The position numbers and the translations under genes were made by a program. The notes under the pieces were generated by a model. The model was not told where the DNA came from and did not search any database. It was given only the letters and a program-made list of their open reading frames with translations. From NCBI RefSeq assembly GCF_004210375.1, contig NC_134825.1, positions 70,857,558 through 70,921,557 on the forward strand: DNA of 64,000 nucleotides, read 5' to 3'. This document shows positions 57,001-62,856 of this stretch, piece after piece. Within the stretch, counting starts at the first letter, position 1, and each line of letters begins with the position of its first letter. The stretch is from Tachypleus tridentatus (lineage: Eukaryota; Arthropoda; Merostomata; Xiphosura; Limulidae).

Positions 57001-60000
57001 CGCCAGAGTTTCGTGAGCGTTATACCCAAACACAAGCATCAGATACAATATCCACAACACCTGTTGAGAACATCCAAGCCGACTAACCCAAGGAATTCAA
57101 GGCCAAAGTGGTGTGTTAGGGTTGAACCCCTCAACCACCAGGATTCTCTCCTCCCATCAAGGGTTGCCATGCAATGCGAACATGCAGGTGGATGTTTAGA
57201 TCCCAGAGGAGGTAAACTGAAAGAACAGAACCTTCCCTGAGAGATCCCCTCACCATGTACAGGAATCCACACCGAGGGGTATATATTAATGAATCATATA
57301 TTTATTAAATTACAACAAAATACAAATAGTAAATATGATTTCCAGATAACTAAAAATAATGAACCTCTCTAAAAACTCTAGAAAATGTAAATAAAACACA
57401 GTTAGCAAGTACAATACAAACATACGATTTCACTACATTATTTACAAATATACTAATTAACACTCCTACGAAAAGTGGGGCCTAATAGGCCCCAGATCAA
57501 CTTGAAAGGTTATTAATATTAGGCTAATAATTTTGTATTTAAATGAAATTGCCATTTAAATCCATTAATGAATGGATTAACGAGATTCCCACTGTCCCTG
57601 TCTACTATCTAGCGAAACCACAGCCAGGGGAACGGGCTTGGAGAAATCAGGACTTAGAAACGTCTTTTCGTAGGAGTGTTAATGATTTGGTATTGATATA
57701 CAACAGATCTACCCATAAAGTAGTTTTTACTGCTTATAATATCACGAACATATTCAATTTTTGCTTATATAACCAGTTATATTTGATAAGCACATTTATT
57801 GGTAGCATCTATCCCCCAGCTCTACAGATCAAGAACATTTCCATAATGAAGTATGTTAATAATTTTAGTGATACTTATGTTCATCATAAAAGACATAATT
57901 CAAATTATTCGACCTCAATTTCCAAACAGTAATGTACCAACAAATGTCATACAGAACATTATACATTTATGGCGTTTTAGGTATTGTAAAATTTCTAGCA
58001 AAATACACTTCTTAATATCTATTATTAATATTTCAATATGTACCGATTTTAATGGAATTGATGAAAAAACTTTAATTGAATATTTTAACATATTTTATAA
58101 CAAACAAAAAAATTTAAACAAATCTGAAAATAGCGACTTAAACAAAAATTATAATTACACATTAAAATAATTTACAAATTTATCGTAGGAGAAATAATTT
58201 GAACTACTTATTTCGATGTTTAATCCACATTATTATATTAAATACTTCAACAACTATTATAACGCCGATATGAAAATCCGTTTCTTAAGTTACACTCACT
58301 TCCTATTTTTACCTGTGACCGTTCAACTTCGTCCTGTAAGACACTTCTGCGTCCATACATACCGAGCACTTAAAGCTTATACAAAACTTTTATTGAAGTA
58401 ATAATGGATACTGTAATATGTTAAAAATAAATAATATCAAAGTTAGGATCTTTGTGCTATTTATCATAGTATCAACTTCCACATTTGTTTTGTTCATAAA
58501 CTGAACAAATGACAGGTGCCTCACTTGGTATCTCATGTAAGCGGATTAATGTAGTTGTATAATCTTTTCCATACCAGATCTGCTACTGTGTAGATCTCTT
58601 TATAACAACTGAAGATCCCGATAACAGCATGGAAGGGTGAAGAATGGAAGCTATACGTTTAATGTAACTAGGCTTAGTACAGTGGCCGGGGTACCCGGGG
58701 GTTACGCAATACCTTAATATCTTGGTATTGATCGAAACATAATATTGAGGGCTGGAATGCTGACTTCAAGGACAGTTTTACTGTCTTCACTATTGTCGTT
58801 TTGTATTATATTTATTGTTTTTATTTTATTTATTTATTTATTGTAAGCAATCACCTTTCCACATCTGGTTGTAGACAGTGAAAAGTGGTAAATTCGTAAT
58901 GACGAGAAACTCGCTTGAAGTAACAATGTATTTCAAGACGGCCGGTATAGGTATTAAGACTTTATTTTAATAAAAGTAGAGAACCATAACAGTCGCCTTG
59001 AGATGCACTGAAAAGTGGTAAAGATGCGAATTCGATGAAGTTGAACTGGATATACGATGTATTCCCAATGCAATATGGCCCATACTTTCGCCAGTACCTC
59101 ACAAAAAAGTCATTACATAATCTCCCACCTTGTGATTTTTGTTGGATGTTTGTTCTGTGGTTGCAGTTTTTTCCTCCTTCCATAAAATTAAATTTAATTA
59201 TGTACCATCTGAGGTTTGGATATGTTGTGTAAAATTCACACTATTCTCTTTCTGATGTGTGTACATAGATTTATTTATGGGGGGGGGAGAAAAGCACGCG
59301 CCCCTTCAAAGTGCTTATAAAATATGATGTGAAGCAGTTCTTTCATTTATAGATGGCAAACATATTGATAATTCATATTGAGTTCCGATTTAGAAGCTGG
59401 CTATGTGCGTATATATCAAAACTTAAAAAGTTGTTGAATACTAGCCATATAAATTCATTCATATAGACAGATCATGGTTAATCCACACACATAAAAAGGT
59501 ATGCGCAAAAATATATCTTAATTTGAAAGGGATTTGGTAGTGAGCACTCGTTTAGCAAAATTGTCTTAAAGAAACATTTATTTCAAAAGCACCTTTGTCA
59601 CAGGAGTCAATTAACAATGGCAGTTACAAGATGATATGTTTGTCACTGGAAAAATTATAGCTTGCCTTTAAGATGCAATAAACATTATTTTATCTCTTAG
59701 CATAAATTATTTACCGTGGCTGGCATTTTCCTATGTTTCACTGAAAGTAGGATAACAAATGGCGTTAATGCTGCCCACTTGTCAAGGCCGTCGTCATGTA
59801 TACATTCATCATAGCAGACAACTGTTTGTAGCATGGTGAAAACGTGCTCATTATTTTATGTCCAATTACAAAGAATTTGCTCAAATATGTGAAGTTAAAT
59901 TAGACATATTTCATGTTGTAAGATATTAATTACTCACAGATGAGGGATTGCAGTGTTGTTTAGATAACAGAAATTTGAAAAGACAGTGAAAACACACCGA

Positions 60001-62856
60001 TTATTTTGGGTCTAATATACAAACGATTTCGGAAAGCTCTTCACCATCTAAACAAATTTTGTGCTGAAGTTATACGGGAGCGTATTGTATACTATAACAA
60101 CTGACGTGATCACACGAGCGTATTGTATACTATAACAACTAACGTGATCACACGATGATGGGTTGCTATATTTTGCAAAGTAAACAATTTCCAAATCTTA
60201 TTGATTCTTACACTAGGATCGAAATGTTAAACTTTAAGATTTACTTATTAACAGGCTAAATACACTATAGAACAGCGTTATTCAATATCAGATTTTAGTA
60301 AAACTGTTTTAAAAAGGAGGGGGTAGAATAAAGCAATTACTGACTGGCGATTTGGAGTAACAGATCATTTGTCGCCTTCAAATATTTAACAACTGTACAT
60401 TGTGTCCCCAGCCATTAATACTTATGACAGTGATCAGGTTTTACGACTATTTTTAAGTTTATTTGAAATCCAAATCTTAATGCATCCCCGAGTATTTACT
60501 TGAAGATACAGGCTTGTTTGTAATATTTCTGTCAATACTAAAAATACAGCTATCACGACTGTATATTAATAATACCTGTTTGGTTGTGTACGTAATGCTG
60601 TTTTCAGGTTATCCAGGAGCTGAATTCTAAGTGCAATTTCATCCTGGTCTCTGGGAAATAGAAGCTGAAAAAAATATTAGATATTTTGAAGTTATAGTTA
60701 GCTTTTAGTTTTAGTATACTAATCTGCATAAAACATTTCACGTGCAGGAGAAAAAAGAAAGTTAGAAGGCCTACAAACATTGTTTTCCCTTCAGACTTCA
60801 CATAATTACACTTCCTATTACTTCATATTCATTAGTTCCACGATCTTTGGAAAAAATATACGTAGGTTTTCTAGTAATAAAAAGGATGTTTTTTTTTATT
60901 ATAAATGTTAAAATTTGAAATTGAGTATTTTGGGGGGTAGGGGTGGAGGCACGAGTTGGCATGCATAAGGAATCAAATAATGTGCGTCTATTATTTTAAA
61001 ATTTTGTGTAAAATGTTTTGAATATATATATATATATAAACACGAATGTAACTTCTAAACTATTTGAGAAAACTTTATTTTTGACTTTATTAAACCCCAG
61101 TTTAATAAATCCCAGTTTTCTATTTTTTTTTGTTTCATTTGAAGTCCACACCAACAAAAAAAAAAACTTAATAAAGTTATTATCCAATTTATTATAACAC
61201 TGCGTTCAGCATATTAAACATGACCCGCAAGGTAATGTAGATACTTTAGTCATCGCATGAGAGGCTTAGGAAACAAAACAATGACTGTACTTAGCAAATT
61301 GCAGCCAGAGTACGTTATAAAATATATTTAGTAAACGTGGGATAAACTTGACAAAGTTTTAATGCTACAGGTTTTGGACGATACGCAGTCAAGAGTTTGA
61401 CTTTTTGTATATACCAATAAATATGTTTTGCCATTCAATATAGAGAAGAGATAGTTAATGGTTATGAACATTTGGCAATGCACGTTAGTTTTTACAAAAC
61501 GTTGAAAAAAAATTGTTAGACACTATTTAATCGTATGCTCCAGTGAGTTATTGTTTTAAACTATTTGGAAAACAAATGTTTAGTTAATAGTTAACACTTT
61601 CAAATACTACAATAATCCGAAAAGTTCGACACGTGATAAGTCACTCAGACCTGCTATAAGACAGATGAAAAATGCGTCGATTCACATCTGTTCTCAACGG
61701 TATCCAACAACAAAAGAGAAACTGAATTAGGTTTAAAATGATATTTTTGTTCTATTTATATTGAGCTTAACAAAGCACCCTATATAGTACCATGCACATT
61801 TGTAACCGATTTCGTTACTTTAAAATACAATTCCAGTAACTTGAGATGCTGACGATAAAAGAAAAAAAAACTTAAGTAAAATAAACAGTTTTTAAACTTT
61901 CAGGAAATGTTTGGTTAATAAATTCATTTCATAAAAGCAGTTTTTTTAAATAATGAATGTATTTAACTTTGAATGATGTTTCTGACATGATTATAGCATT
62001 TCACCAAATTCCAGAATACACAGAAAACGAAATGTCTTAGTTAATGTACTAATTATCTTGTTGAAAACTCATTTAACGAATCGAGAAACGAGAAGTGGGT
62101 CTATAATGCTAAGAATTATTATTTTTTGTCGTCGAATAACAGACTGAAATTTTAATTATTATATGTATGAATAAAACTCACCATTGACATAGAATTCACT
62201 CTTTCTACATAATAATCAGAAAAGTGAGCCGATGATGTCTGCTGTTGTTCCTAAAATTGGAAATAAGGATATTTGTATTGAGAACTGACCTCCTATAATT
62301 AAAACTATAATAACTTGGAAGTTTTGTTCCAAGCCAATTCTAAATTTCAACTTTCTTGATAAATATAATCAGAATTCTTCTATATACACAGTTGGTAGGC
62401 CGATTAACCAAAATATTTCATGAATGCTTTTTCAGTTGTTGTGAATAAAACAACAATAGCCAGAATGATTCACTACAATAAAACAAAATCATGATATTGT
62501 AGGTTACTAACCATGCACTAGGTTAAGACTAAAAAATTCGCGCGCTCACGCGCCTGTGTGAGAATGAATTAAAAGTATAATAATGATTTTTTTTGTTAGA
62601 TGTACAACAAGAAACGTTTCTACGGACAAGAGTTGATTTTTTTCAATTCGAAATCACATTGATGTTAAGTTGGAAATTAATAGATAGTTTAATTGTAATT
62701 ATTGAAACTAGAATACATTTGAGACTGCACTTAAAAAGCCGTAATTAATAATGTAATCACTCTCACCGATTTCTTGCTTAAGTAAAGTTGCAATTTCTTT
62801 TCCGGTGGTAGACTGAACATGATTTCTTTCTTAGCTGCTGTCAGATCTAACTCTTC
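17896..62856 (-). CDS. DAAM: DAAM formin (Dishevelled-associated activator of morphogenesis), 23 coding exons, 5' end outside window
   Basis: DAAM proteins are Rho- and Dishevelled-regulated formins that nucleate and elongate unbranched actin filaments in planar cell polarity and morphogenesis. I assembled 23 minus-strand exons by eye. All introns are GT-AG, all phases agree, and the sum is 3087 nt with one stop at 17896-17898. In-window residues: GBD and FH3/DID about 1-330, dimerisation and coiled coil about 330-455, FH1 492-514, FH2 about 540-930, DAD about 968-997. Diagnostic strings are FNWSKL and GTVW (FH2 lasso), [13 protein letters not shown] (knob), [14 protein letters not shown] and LNKIGDTKS (FH2 core), and [13 protein letters not shown] with a following RRNKRR (DAD). 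Colinearity with vertebrate DAAM1 (about 1,080 residues) is continuous. The N-terminal roughly 60-70 residues must lie past 64000. Horseshoe crabs carry duplicated genes, so this may be one of several paralogues. Confidence 0.97.
18517..18687 (-). CDS. DAAM: DAAM in-window exon 22 (FH2 end)
   Basis: 171 nt, 57 codons. [20 protein letters not shown] and [18 protein letters not shown] match the C-terminal end of FH2. A charged [16 protein letters not shown] helix follows, as in DAAM1. Confidence 0.97.
19358..19870 (-). pseudogene. LINE A RNase H fragment
   Basis: [18 protein letters not shown] start, then [14 protein letters not shown] with the catalytic Asp, and [15 protein letters not shown], the RNase H histidine/aspartate segment (usually ADTAAK). 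The C-terminal end, around SWIDAPMCG, is the remnant of a Cys-containing tail. Confidence 0.78.
20690..21720 (-). pseudogene. LINE A ORF2 reverse transcriptase fragment
   Basis: Frames at 21272-21667 contain [20 protein letters not shown] and [13 protein letters not shown], typical of RT fingers/palm. The region 20760-21113 contains [11 protein letters not shown] and, in another frame, NGLYVDDIH, the catalytic aspartate pair. At least two frameshifts separate them. A downstream piece (20323-20658) carries the RT thumb-like [13 protein letters not shown]. Confidence 0.82.
22180..22788 (-). pseudogene. LINE A ORF2 endonuclease fragment
   Basis: Starts [19 protein letters not shown] and continues [16 protein letters not shown], the N-terminal signature of LINE apurinic-type endonucleases. 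The catalytic GDFN motif reads DDFN near 22370, and a frame change is needed to reach it. Further on, SDH reads SDN at about 22162-22170, removing the catalytic histidine. Confidence 0.8.
22800..24250 (-). pseudogene. LINE A ORF1-like (gag-like) remnant
   Basis: Short broken frames align in order with the ORF1 region of copy B. A Cys- and His-containing stretch with KDHDAYDRE at about 23315-23350 corresponds to the second zinc knuckle. Function is assigned only from position and copy B. Confidence 0.6.
24742..24876 (-). CDS. DAAM: DAAM in-window exon 21 (FH2)
   Basis: 135 nt, 45 codons, phase 0/0. [20 protein letters not shown] matches QPGDKFVSVVSQFITVASF. The following intron (6 kb) contains the 5.4-kb LINE copy. 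Confidence 0.96.
26839..26899 (-). CDS. DAAM: DAAM in-window exon 20 (FH2)
   Basis: 61 nt (1 + 20 codons): [20 protein letters not shown], matching MTELDKEISTLRSGLKAVE. Acceptor AAACAG, donor GTAAAA. Confidence 0.93.
27490..27508. repeat. (TA)n microsatellite
   Basis: About nine TA units in DAAM intron 19 region sequence upstream of exon 19. Confidence 0.9.
27808..27869 (-). CDS. DAAM: DAAM in-window exon 19 (FH2)
   Basis: 62 nt, 20 codons plus 2 nt: [20 protein letters not shown], matching LNLNEELRDIPQAAKV. The Asn of VNMTEL is split across the next junction. Confidence 0.94.
28592..28806 (-). CDS. DAAM: DAAM in-window exon 18 (FH2 core)
   Basis: 215 nt (2 + 71 codons). It holds the FH2 hallmark [20 protein letters not shown], then [16 protein letters not shown] with the conserved lysine of the actin-contacting post region, and [14 protein letters not shown]. 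This is the strongest single-exon evidence for the family. Confidence 0.98.
29572..29697 (+). mobile_element. tRNA-derived SINE, family C
   Basis: GTGGCACAGCAGTAAG head, B box-like GGGTTTCGATACC, then GATAGCCC and TGTAGCTTTGTGCTTAATTC. It lies in DAAM intron 17. Confidence 0.8.
30263..30351 (-). CDS. DAAM: DAAM in-window exon 17 (FH2)
   Basis: 89 nt (1 + 29 codons + 1). [20 protein letters not shown] matches INHYQQRLQSLYFKKKFAER. Acceptor CCTTAG, donor GTACGC. Confidence 0.95.
31521..31615 (+). mobile_element. possible tRNA-derived SINE head, fourth type
   Basis: TAGTAATTAGCGTGTTTGG resembles an A box and AGGTTCAAGTCGCG a B box, spaced as in tRNA-derived SINEs. There is no clear body or tail. 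Within DAAM intron 16. Confidence 0.4.
32397..32503 (-). CDS. DAAM: DAAM in-window exon 16 (FH2)
   Basis: 107 nt, 35 codons plus 2 nt. [20 protein letters not shown] and [12 protein letters not shown] correspond to [20 protein letters not shown] and MAKADRFLFEMS. Confidence 0.96.
33015..33215 (-). CDS. DAAM: DAAM in-window exon 15 (FH2 knob)
   Basis: 201 nt, 67 codons. A variable start ([20 protein letters not shown]) leads into [20 protein letters not shown] and [10 protein letters not shown]. The knob isoleucine of NCTILL, critical for actin binding in formins, is retained. The variable FH2 linker is shorter than in vertebrate DAAM1. Confidence 0.97.
33680..33787 (-). CDS. DAAM: DAAM in-window exon 14 (FH2 lasso/linker)
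   Basis: 108 nt, 36 codons. [20 protein letters not shown] and [10 protein letters not shown] match [17 protein letters not shown] and RTFSAYQRQQ of DAAM1. It holds the second conserved lasso tryptophan. Confidence 0.97.
34367..35180. mobile_element. inverted-repeat element of about 0.8 kb (unclassified, MITE-like)
   Basis: The arms at 34367-34454 and 35094-35180 are about 87 nt each and clearly complementary: TATCTCAAAAC at the outer left against GTTTTGAGATA at the outer right, and GGTTTATATATC against GATATATAAACC at the inner ends. The interior is AT-rich, has no ORF, and contains a nested SINE. I recognise no family and no clear target-site duplication. Confidence 0.75.
34571..34672 (-). 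mobile_element. tRNA-derived SINE, family C, minus strand
   Basis: On the minus strand it reads TTACAACGCTAGAAAC, GGTTTCGATAC, then TGTAGCTTTATGCTTAATTC, matching the copy at 29.6 kb. It is nested inside the inverted-repeat element at 34367-35180. Confidence 0.75.
35313..35446 (-). CDS. DAAM: DAAM in-window exon 13 (second proline tract and FH2 lasso)
   Basis: 134 nt (2 + 44 codons). It encodes [11 protein letters not shown], a basic linker, and [13 protein letters not shown], the start of FH2 with the conserved lasso tryptophan. Seven prolines (residues 508-514) form the second and last FH1 tract. Confidence 0.95.
35936..35959 (-). CDS. DAAM: candidate 24-nt microexon in DAAM FH1 region (hypothesis)
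   Basis: Inside intron 12, the minus strand shows a T-rich tract and ATAG acceptor, 24 nt, then GTAATA. The length is a multiple of three and the phase (G before, CT after) fits exons 12 and 13. Inclusion would add eight residues (DGRSPNIS with the first codon shared) between the two proline tracts. The acceptor and exon also form one arm of an inverted repeat (35941-35970 with 36064-36092). I see no conservation evidence; it may be only part of a repeat. Confidence 0.25.
35941..36092. repeat. inverted repeat with (TTTA)n loop in DAAM intron 12
   Basis: The left arm (35941-35970) contains GGACCTTCCATCTATCGAAC; the right arm (36064-36092) contains its complement with one mismatch in the core. 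The loop holds (TTTA)n at 36028-36063. It overlaps the candidate FH1 microexon and its acceptor. Confidence 0.8.
36028..36063. repeat. (TTTA)n microsatellite
   Basis: About eight TTTA units, forming most of the loop of the 35941-36092 inverted repeat. Confidence 0.95.
36093..38078. other. DAAM intron 12, upstream half
   Basis: Searched on the minus strand for further proline-rich FH1 exons; none seen. Contains a G run at about 36893-36901 and unassigned short frames at 36384-36783. Confidence 0.6.
38079..38229 (-). CDS. DAAM: DAAM in-window exon 12 (FH1 first proline tract)
   Basis: 151 nt, 50 codons plus 1 nt. It encodes a Gln/Ser-rich linker and then eight consecutive prolines (residues 492-499), followed by IASPGL. 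The proline codons are the GGAGGAGG-rich run at about 38098-38121 on the plus strand. FH1 proline tracts recruit profilin-actin (family knowledge). Confidence 0.93.
38709..38831 (-). CDS. DAAM: DAAM in-window exon 11 (coiled coil)
   Basis: 123 nt, 41 codons, phase 0/0. It begins [20 protein letters not shown], a heptad-like helix preceding FH1. Acceptor TTTCATAG, donor GTAAAT. Confidence 0.88.
39643..39900. mobile_element. Tc1-like transposon end fragment
   Basis: CGCTGGCCAAAATCTTAAGG at 39653 resembles Tc1-family termini of the TGGCCAAAA(T)TTTAAGGCC kind. It is followed by noncoding sequence and TAGTTTAAGACCATAC at 39846. No second terminus and no transposase ORF. In DAAM intron 10. Confidence 0.5.
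40226..40496 (-). mobile_element. tRNA-derived SINE, family A, full length with target-site duplication
   Basis: The minus strand begins GGCTCGGCATGGCCAGGTGG, includes the B box and whole body, and ends in CGCGAAATTTAAAAC. The 11-nt repeat TATTCTA(C/T)TGG at 40215-40225 and 40497-40507 marks the insertion. In DAAM intron 10, 52 nt from exon 10. Confidence 0.93.
40549..40675 (-). CDS. DAAM: DAAM in-window exon 10 (coiled coil)
   Basis: 127 nt. It encodes a charged helical stretch ([20 protein letters not shown], then a segment ending EIEQHLQEK) in the coiled-coil position of DAAM. Sequence identity to DAAM1 is low here, so the call rests on phase, position and composition. Confidence 0.87.
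41281..41413 (-). CDS. DAAM: DAAM in-window exon 9 (dimerisation region)
   Basis: 133 nt (2 + 43 codons + 2). [19 protein letters not shown] aligns with YWLLLDRIIQQIVIQNDKG of DAAM1, followed by INVKEVVKL. Phase fits both neighbours; donor GTAAGT. Confidence 0.95.
42689..42806 (-). CDS. DAAM: DAAM in-window exon 8 (FH3 / dimerisation)
   Basis: 118 nt, 39 codons plus 1 nt. It contains [19 protein letters not shown] and [16 protein letters not shown], matching VHIDTKSATQMFEL and AYPHFMSILHHCLQMP in DAAM1. Confidence 0.95.
43503..43569 (-). CDS. DAAM: DAAM in-window exon 7 (FH3)
   Basis: 67 nt completing the split Arg codon, then [20 protein letters not shown], matching HLDFFEMLRNEDELEFAKRF in DAAM1. 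Acceptor GATAG, donor GTAGGT. Confidence 0.94.
43732..43830 (+). mobile_element. degenerate SINE head, family C-like
   Basis: GGTTCAGTGGCATGTCTGA and GAGGTTCGATCC resemble the A and B boxes of family C; the body has decayed. In DAAM intron 6. Confidence 0.5.
45193..45312 (-). mobile_element. degenerate, internally deleted SINE, family A
   Basis: The plus-strand order TTTCGAGCAAAG, then CTAGTTGTCCCTAAT, then GTGGGATTTGACAGTCAC and TTATAACG follows family A in reverse, with the middle missing. In DAAM intron 6. Confidence 0.6.
45666..45880 (-). CDS. DAAM: DAAM in-window exon 6 (FH3 C-terminal armadillo)
   Basis: 215 nt, 71 codons plus 2 nt. It begins [11 protein letters not shown] and contains [16 protein letters not shown] and [20 protein letters not shown], nearly identical to DAAM1. 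Ends in the split codon AG/G. Confidence 0.97.
46097..46220 (+). repeat. repeat R46 copy 1
   Basis: Shares TTTTGTTCCTGG, GTTATTTCTTAATTGCTTA and AACTTTGCTTTTGTGACCTGG with copies 2 and 3. It faces copy 2 as an inverted repeat with a spacer of about 200 bp. Confidence 0.75.
46421..46674 (-). repeat. repeat R46 copy 2
   Basis: A minus-strand copy of about 254 bp. It is complementary, with few gaps, to copy 3 at 47452-47715, from the SINE-like GTCTACGGATTTATAA edge to CCCATCATGTTTTCATTATA. Confidence 0.85.
46645..46761 (+). mobile_element. SINE, family B, with (CA)n tail
   Basis: GTCTACGGATTTATAAGGC head, B box-like GGGGTTTGATTCC, GGACTCAGCAGATAGCTC, TTTGCTATAAGAAAA and then a CA tract at about 46749-46761. 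Its head overlaps the edge of an inverted repeat arm (46421-46674). Confidence 0.8.
47106..47433 (-). pseudogene. Tc1/mariner-type transposase remnant (DDE_3 C-terminal part)
   Basis: [12 protein letters not shown] at 47388-47424 is the second catalytic Asp region (usually QDGAPPHF). SELTSLDF near 47305 corresponds to SPDLTPLDF with the third catalytic site. IANDGGH before the end is typical of the same transposase family. Multiple stops and frameshifts make it inactive. Confidence 0.72.
47452..47715 (+). repeat. repeat R46 copy 3
   Basis: A plus-strand copy of about 264 bp, including the SINE-like edge AAATCCGTAGACTCC. It lies inside the mariner element, between its transposase remnant and right TIR. 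Confidence 0.85.
48121..48161. repeat. additional mariner terminal-repeat-like sequence
   Basis: AGTGTATTAAAAGTTACAAA, then TATTAGCGTGAATAACTTTG, resembles the left TIR at 46985 in the same orientation, 210 bp beyond the right TIR. It suggests a second, truncated element. Confidence 0.5.
48529..48726 (-). CDS. DAAM: DAAM in-window exon 5 (DID core)
   Basis: 198 nt, 66 codons, phase 0/0. It contains [21 protein letters not shown] and FAYERTRFQ, among the most conserved DAAM signatures ([20 protein letters not shown] in vertebrates). This concave armadillo surface binds the DAD in the autoinhibited state (family knowledge). Confidence 0.96.
49534..49669 (-). CDS. DAAM: DAAM in-window exon 4 (armadillo/DID)
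   Basis: 136 nt. It encodes [20 protein letters not shown] and then a segment ending [15 protein letters not shown], the first armadillo repeats of the diaphanous inhibitory domain. It is separated from exon 3 by the longest intron (10.9 kb), which holds a 4-kb LINE copy. Confidence 0.95.
49670..53302. other. DAAM intron 3, part downstream of LINE copy B
   Basis: 3.6 kb of AT-rich sequence with no recognisable repeat or exon. Confidence 0.6.
54100..54520 (-). pseudogene. LINE B RNase H fragment
   Basis: Minus-strand translation gives [19 protein letters not shown] and [16 protein letters not shown], with the catalytic Asp, in the same order as copy A. A (TAA)n tract at 54561-54586 expands just upstream of this domain. 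Confidence 0.72.
54561..54586. repeat. (TAA)n microsatellite inside LINE copy B
   Basis: About eight ATA/TAA units interrupting the LINE coding remnant upstream of RNase H; absent from copy A. Confidence 0.93.
54717..55130 (-). pseudogene. LINE B RT C-terminal / connection fragment
   Basis: [20 protein letters not shown], then [15 protein letters not shown] and [15 protein letters not shown], the post-RT connection region. It begins at the internal deletion. Confidence 0.8.
55250..55713 (-). pseudogene. LINE B endonuclease fragment
   Basis: [20 protein letters not shown] and [20 protein letters not shown] are better preserved than in copy A. The GDFN motif reads [10 protein letters not shown] near 55290. 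The frame shifts at about 55500. Confidence 0.82.
55760..56960 (-). pseudogene. LINE B ORF1-like (gag-like) remnant with zinc knuckles
   Basis: The frame at 56239-56454 contains [20 protein letters not shown] and [13 protein letters not shown], two CCHC-type knuckles. The first has lost its second Cys (Tyr) and Gly. This is the nucleic-acid-binding part expected in ORF1 of this LINE superfamily. Flanking frames are broken. Confidence 0.72.
57543..58170 (+). other. unassigned overlapping ORF pair next to LINE copy B
   Basis: Two overlapping plus-strand frames, 57543-57932 (129 residues) and 57853-58170 (105 residues, frame +1). They lie 230 bp beyond the LINE B boundary, antisense to DAAM in its intron 3. 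The first contains a less AT-biased, protein-like part ([20 protein letters not shown], then [14 protein letters not shown]). The second starts with a hydrophobic stretch ([12 protein letters not shown]) and turns Asn/Lys-rich. Together they could be one frame broken near 57850. I recognise no family; chance ORFs in AT-rich DNA cannot be excluded. Confidence 0.3.
58861..59030. repeat. short direct repeats in an unclassified repeat remnant
   Basis: TGAAAAGTGGTAAA occurs at 58879-58892 and 59009-59022, each followed within a few bases by AATTCG. The sequence between (CTCGCTTGAAGTAACAATG, ACGGCCGGTATAGG) looks like interspersed-repeat material, possibly Penelope-like. The family call is a guess. 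Confidence 0.3.
60078..60153. repeat. 38-bp tandem duplication
   Basis: Units 60078-60115 and 60116-60153 differ at one base (CTGACGTG / CTAACGTG). Within DAAM intron 3, about 420 bp from exon 3. Confidence 0.95.
60576..60664 (-). CDS. DAAM: DAAM in-window exon 3 (FH3)
   Basis: 89 nt, 29 codons plus 2 nt, containing [14 protein letters not shown], which matches the DAAM1 segment ESLKTALRTKPMR. The split AG joins the C of the next exon to give Ser. Acceptor TTTCAG, donor GTATTA. Confidence 0.93.
60665..62181. other. DAAM intron 2
   Basis: AT-rich intron with an (AT)n tract and a G-rich patch (about 60931-60952). No other feature. Confidence 0.65.
61021..61038. repeat. (AT)n microsatellite
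   Basis: About nine AT units in DAAM intron 2. Confidence 0.9.
62182..62250 (-). CDS. DAAM: DAAM in-window exon 2 (GBD/FH3 start)
   Basis: 69 nt, 23 codons, phase 0 at both ends. It contains [13 protein letters not shown], corresponding to the vertebrate PEFYIDQLNSMA segment. Clean splice sites: TTTTAG acceptor and GTGAGT donor on the minus strand. Too short to appear as a long ORF; found by colinearity. Confidence 0.9.
62767..62856 (-). CDS. DAAM: DAAM in-window exon 1 (Rho-GTPase-binding region)
   Basis: 90 nt, 30 codons, beginning [21 protein letters not shown], matching the DAAM segment that reads DELDLT...MFALPAEKKW in vertebrates. Acceptor AG lies at 62857-62858 and donor GT at 62765-62766 (complement). 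It starts inside the protein, so at least one upstream coding exon is outside the window. Confidence 0.93.

Larger units (their letters stand above)
53313..57300 (-). mobile_element. LINE copy B (same family as copy A), internally deleted
   Basis: A 4.0-kb minus-strand copy in DAAM intron 3. It aligns with copy A along ORF1, endonuclease, the end of RT, RNase H and 3' UTR, but the RT core is missing at a junction near 55130-55146. TTTATTAAAT at 53303-53312 and 57301-57310 is a perfect 10-nt candidate target-site duplication. Both ends match copy A, so the copy is end-complete. Confidence 0.88.
58171..60575. other. DAAM intron 3, part nearest exon 3
   Basis: Contains the short direct-repeat remnant near 58.9 kb, a G run at about 59280-59287, and the 38-bp tandem duplication. 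No gene. Confidence 0.6.

Noticed and set aside
54812-57240. plus-strand frames within the 53-57 kb region
   Set aside because: Antisense shadows of LINE copy B.
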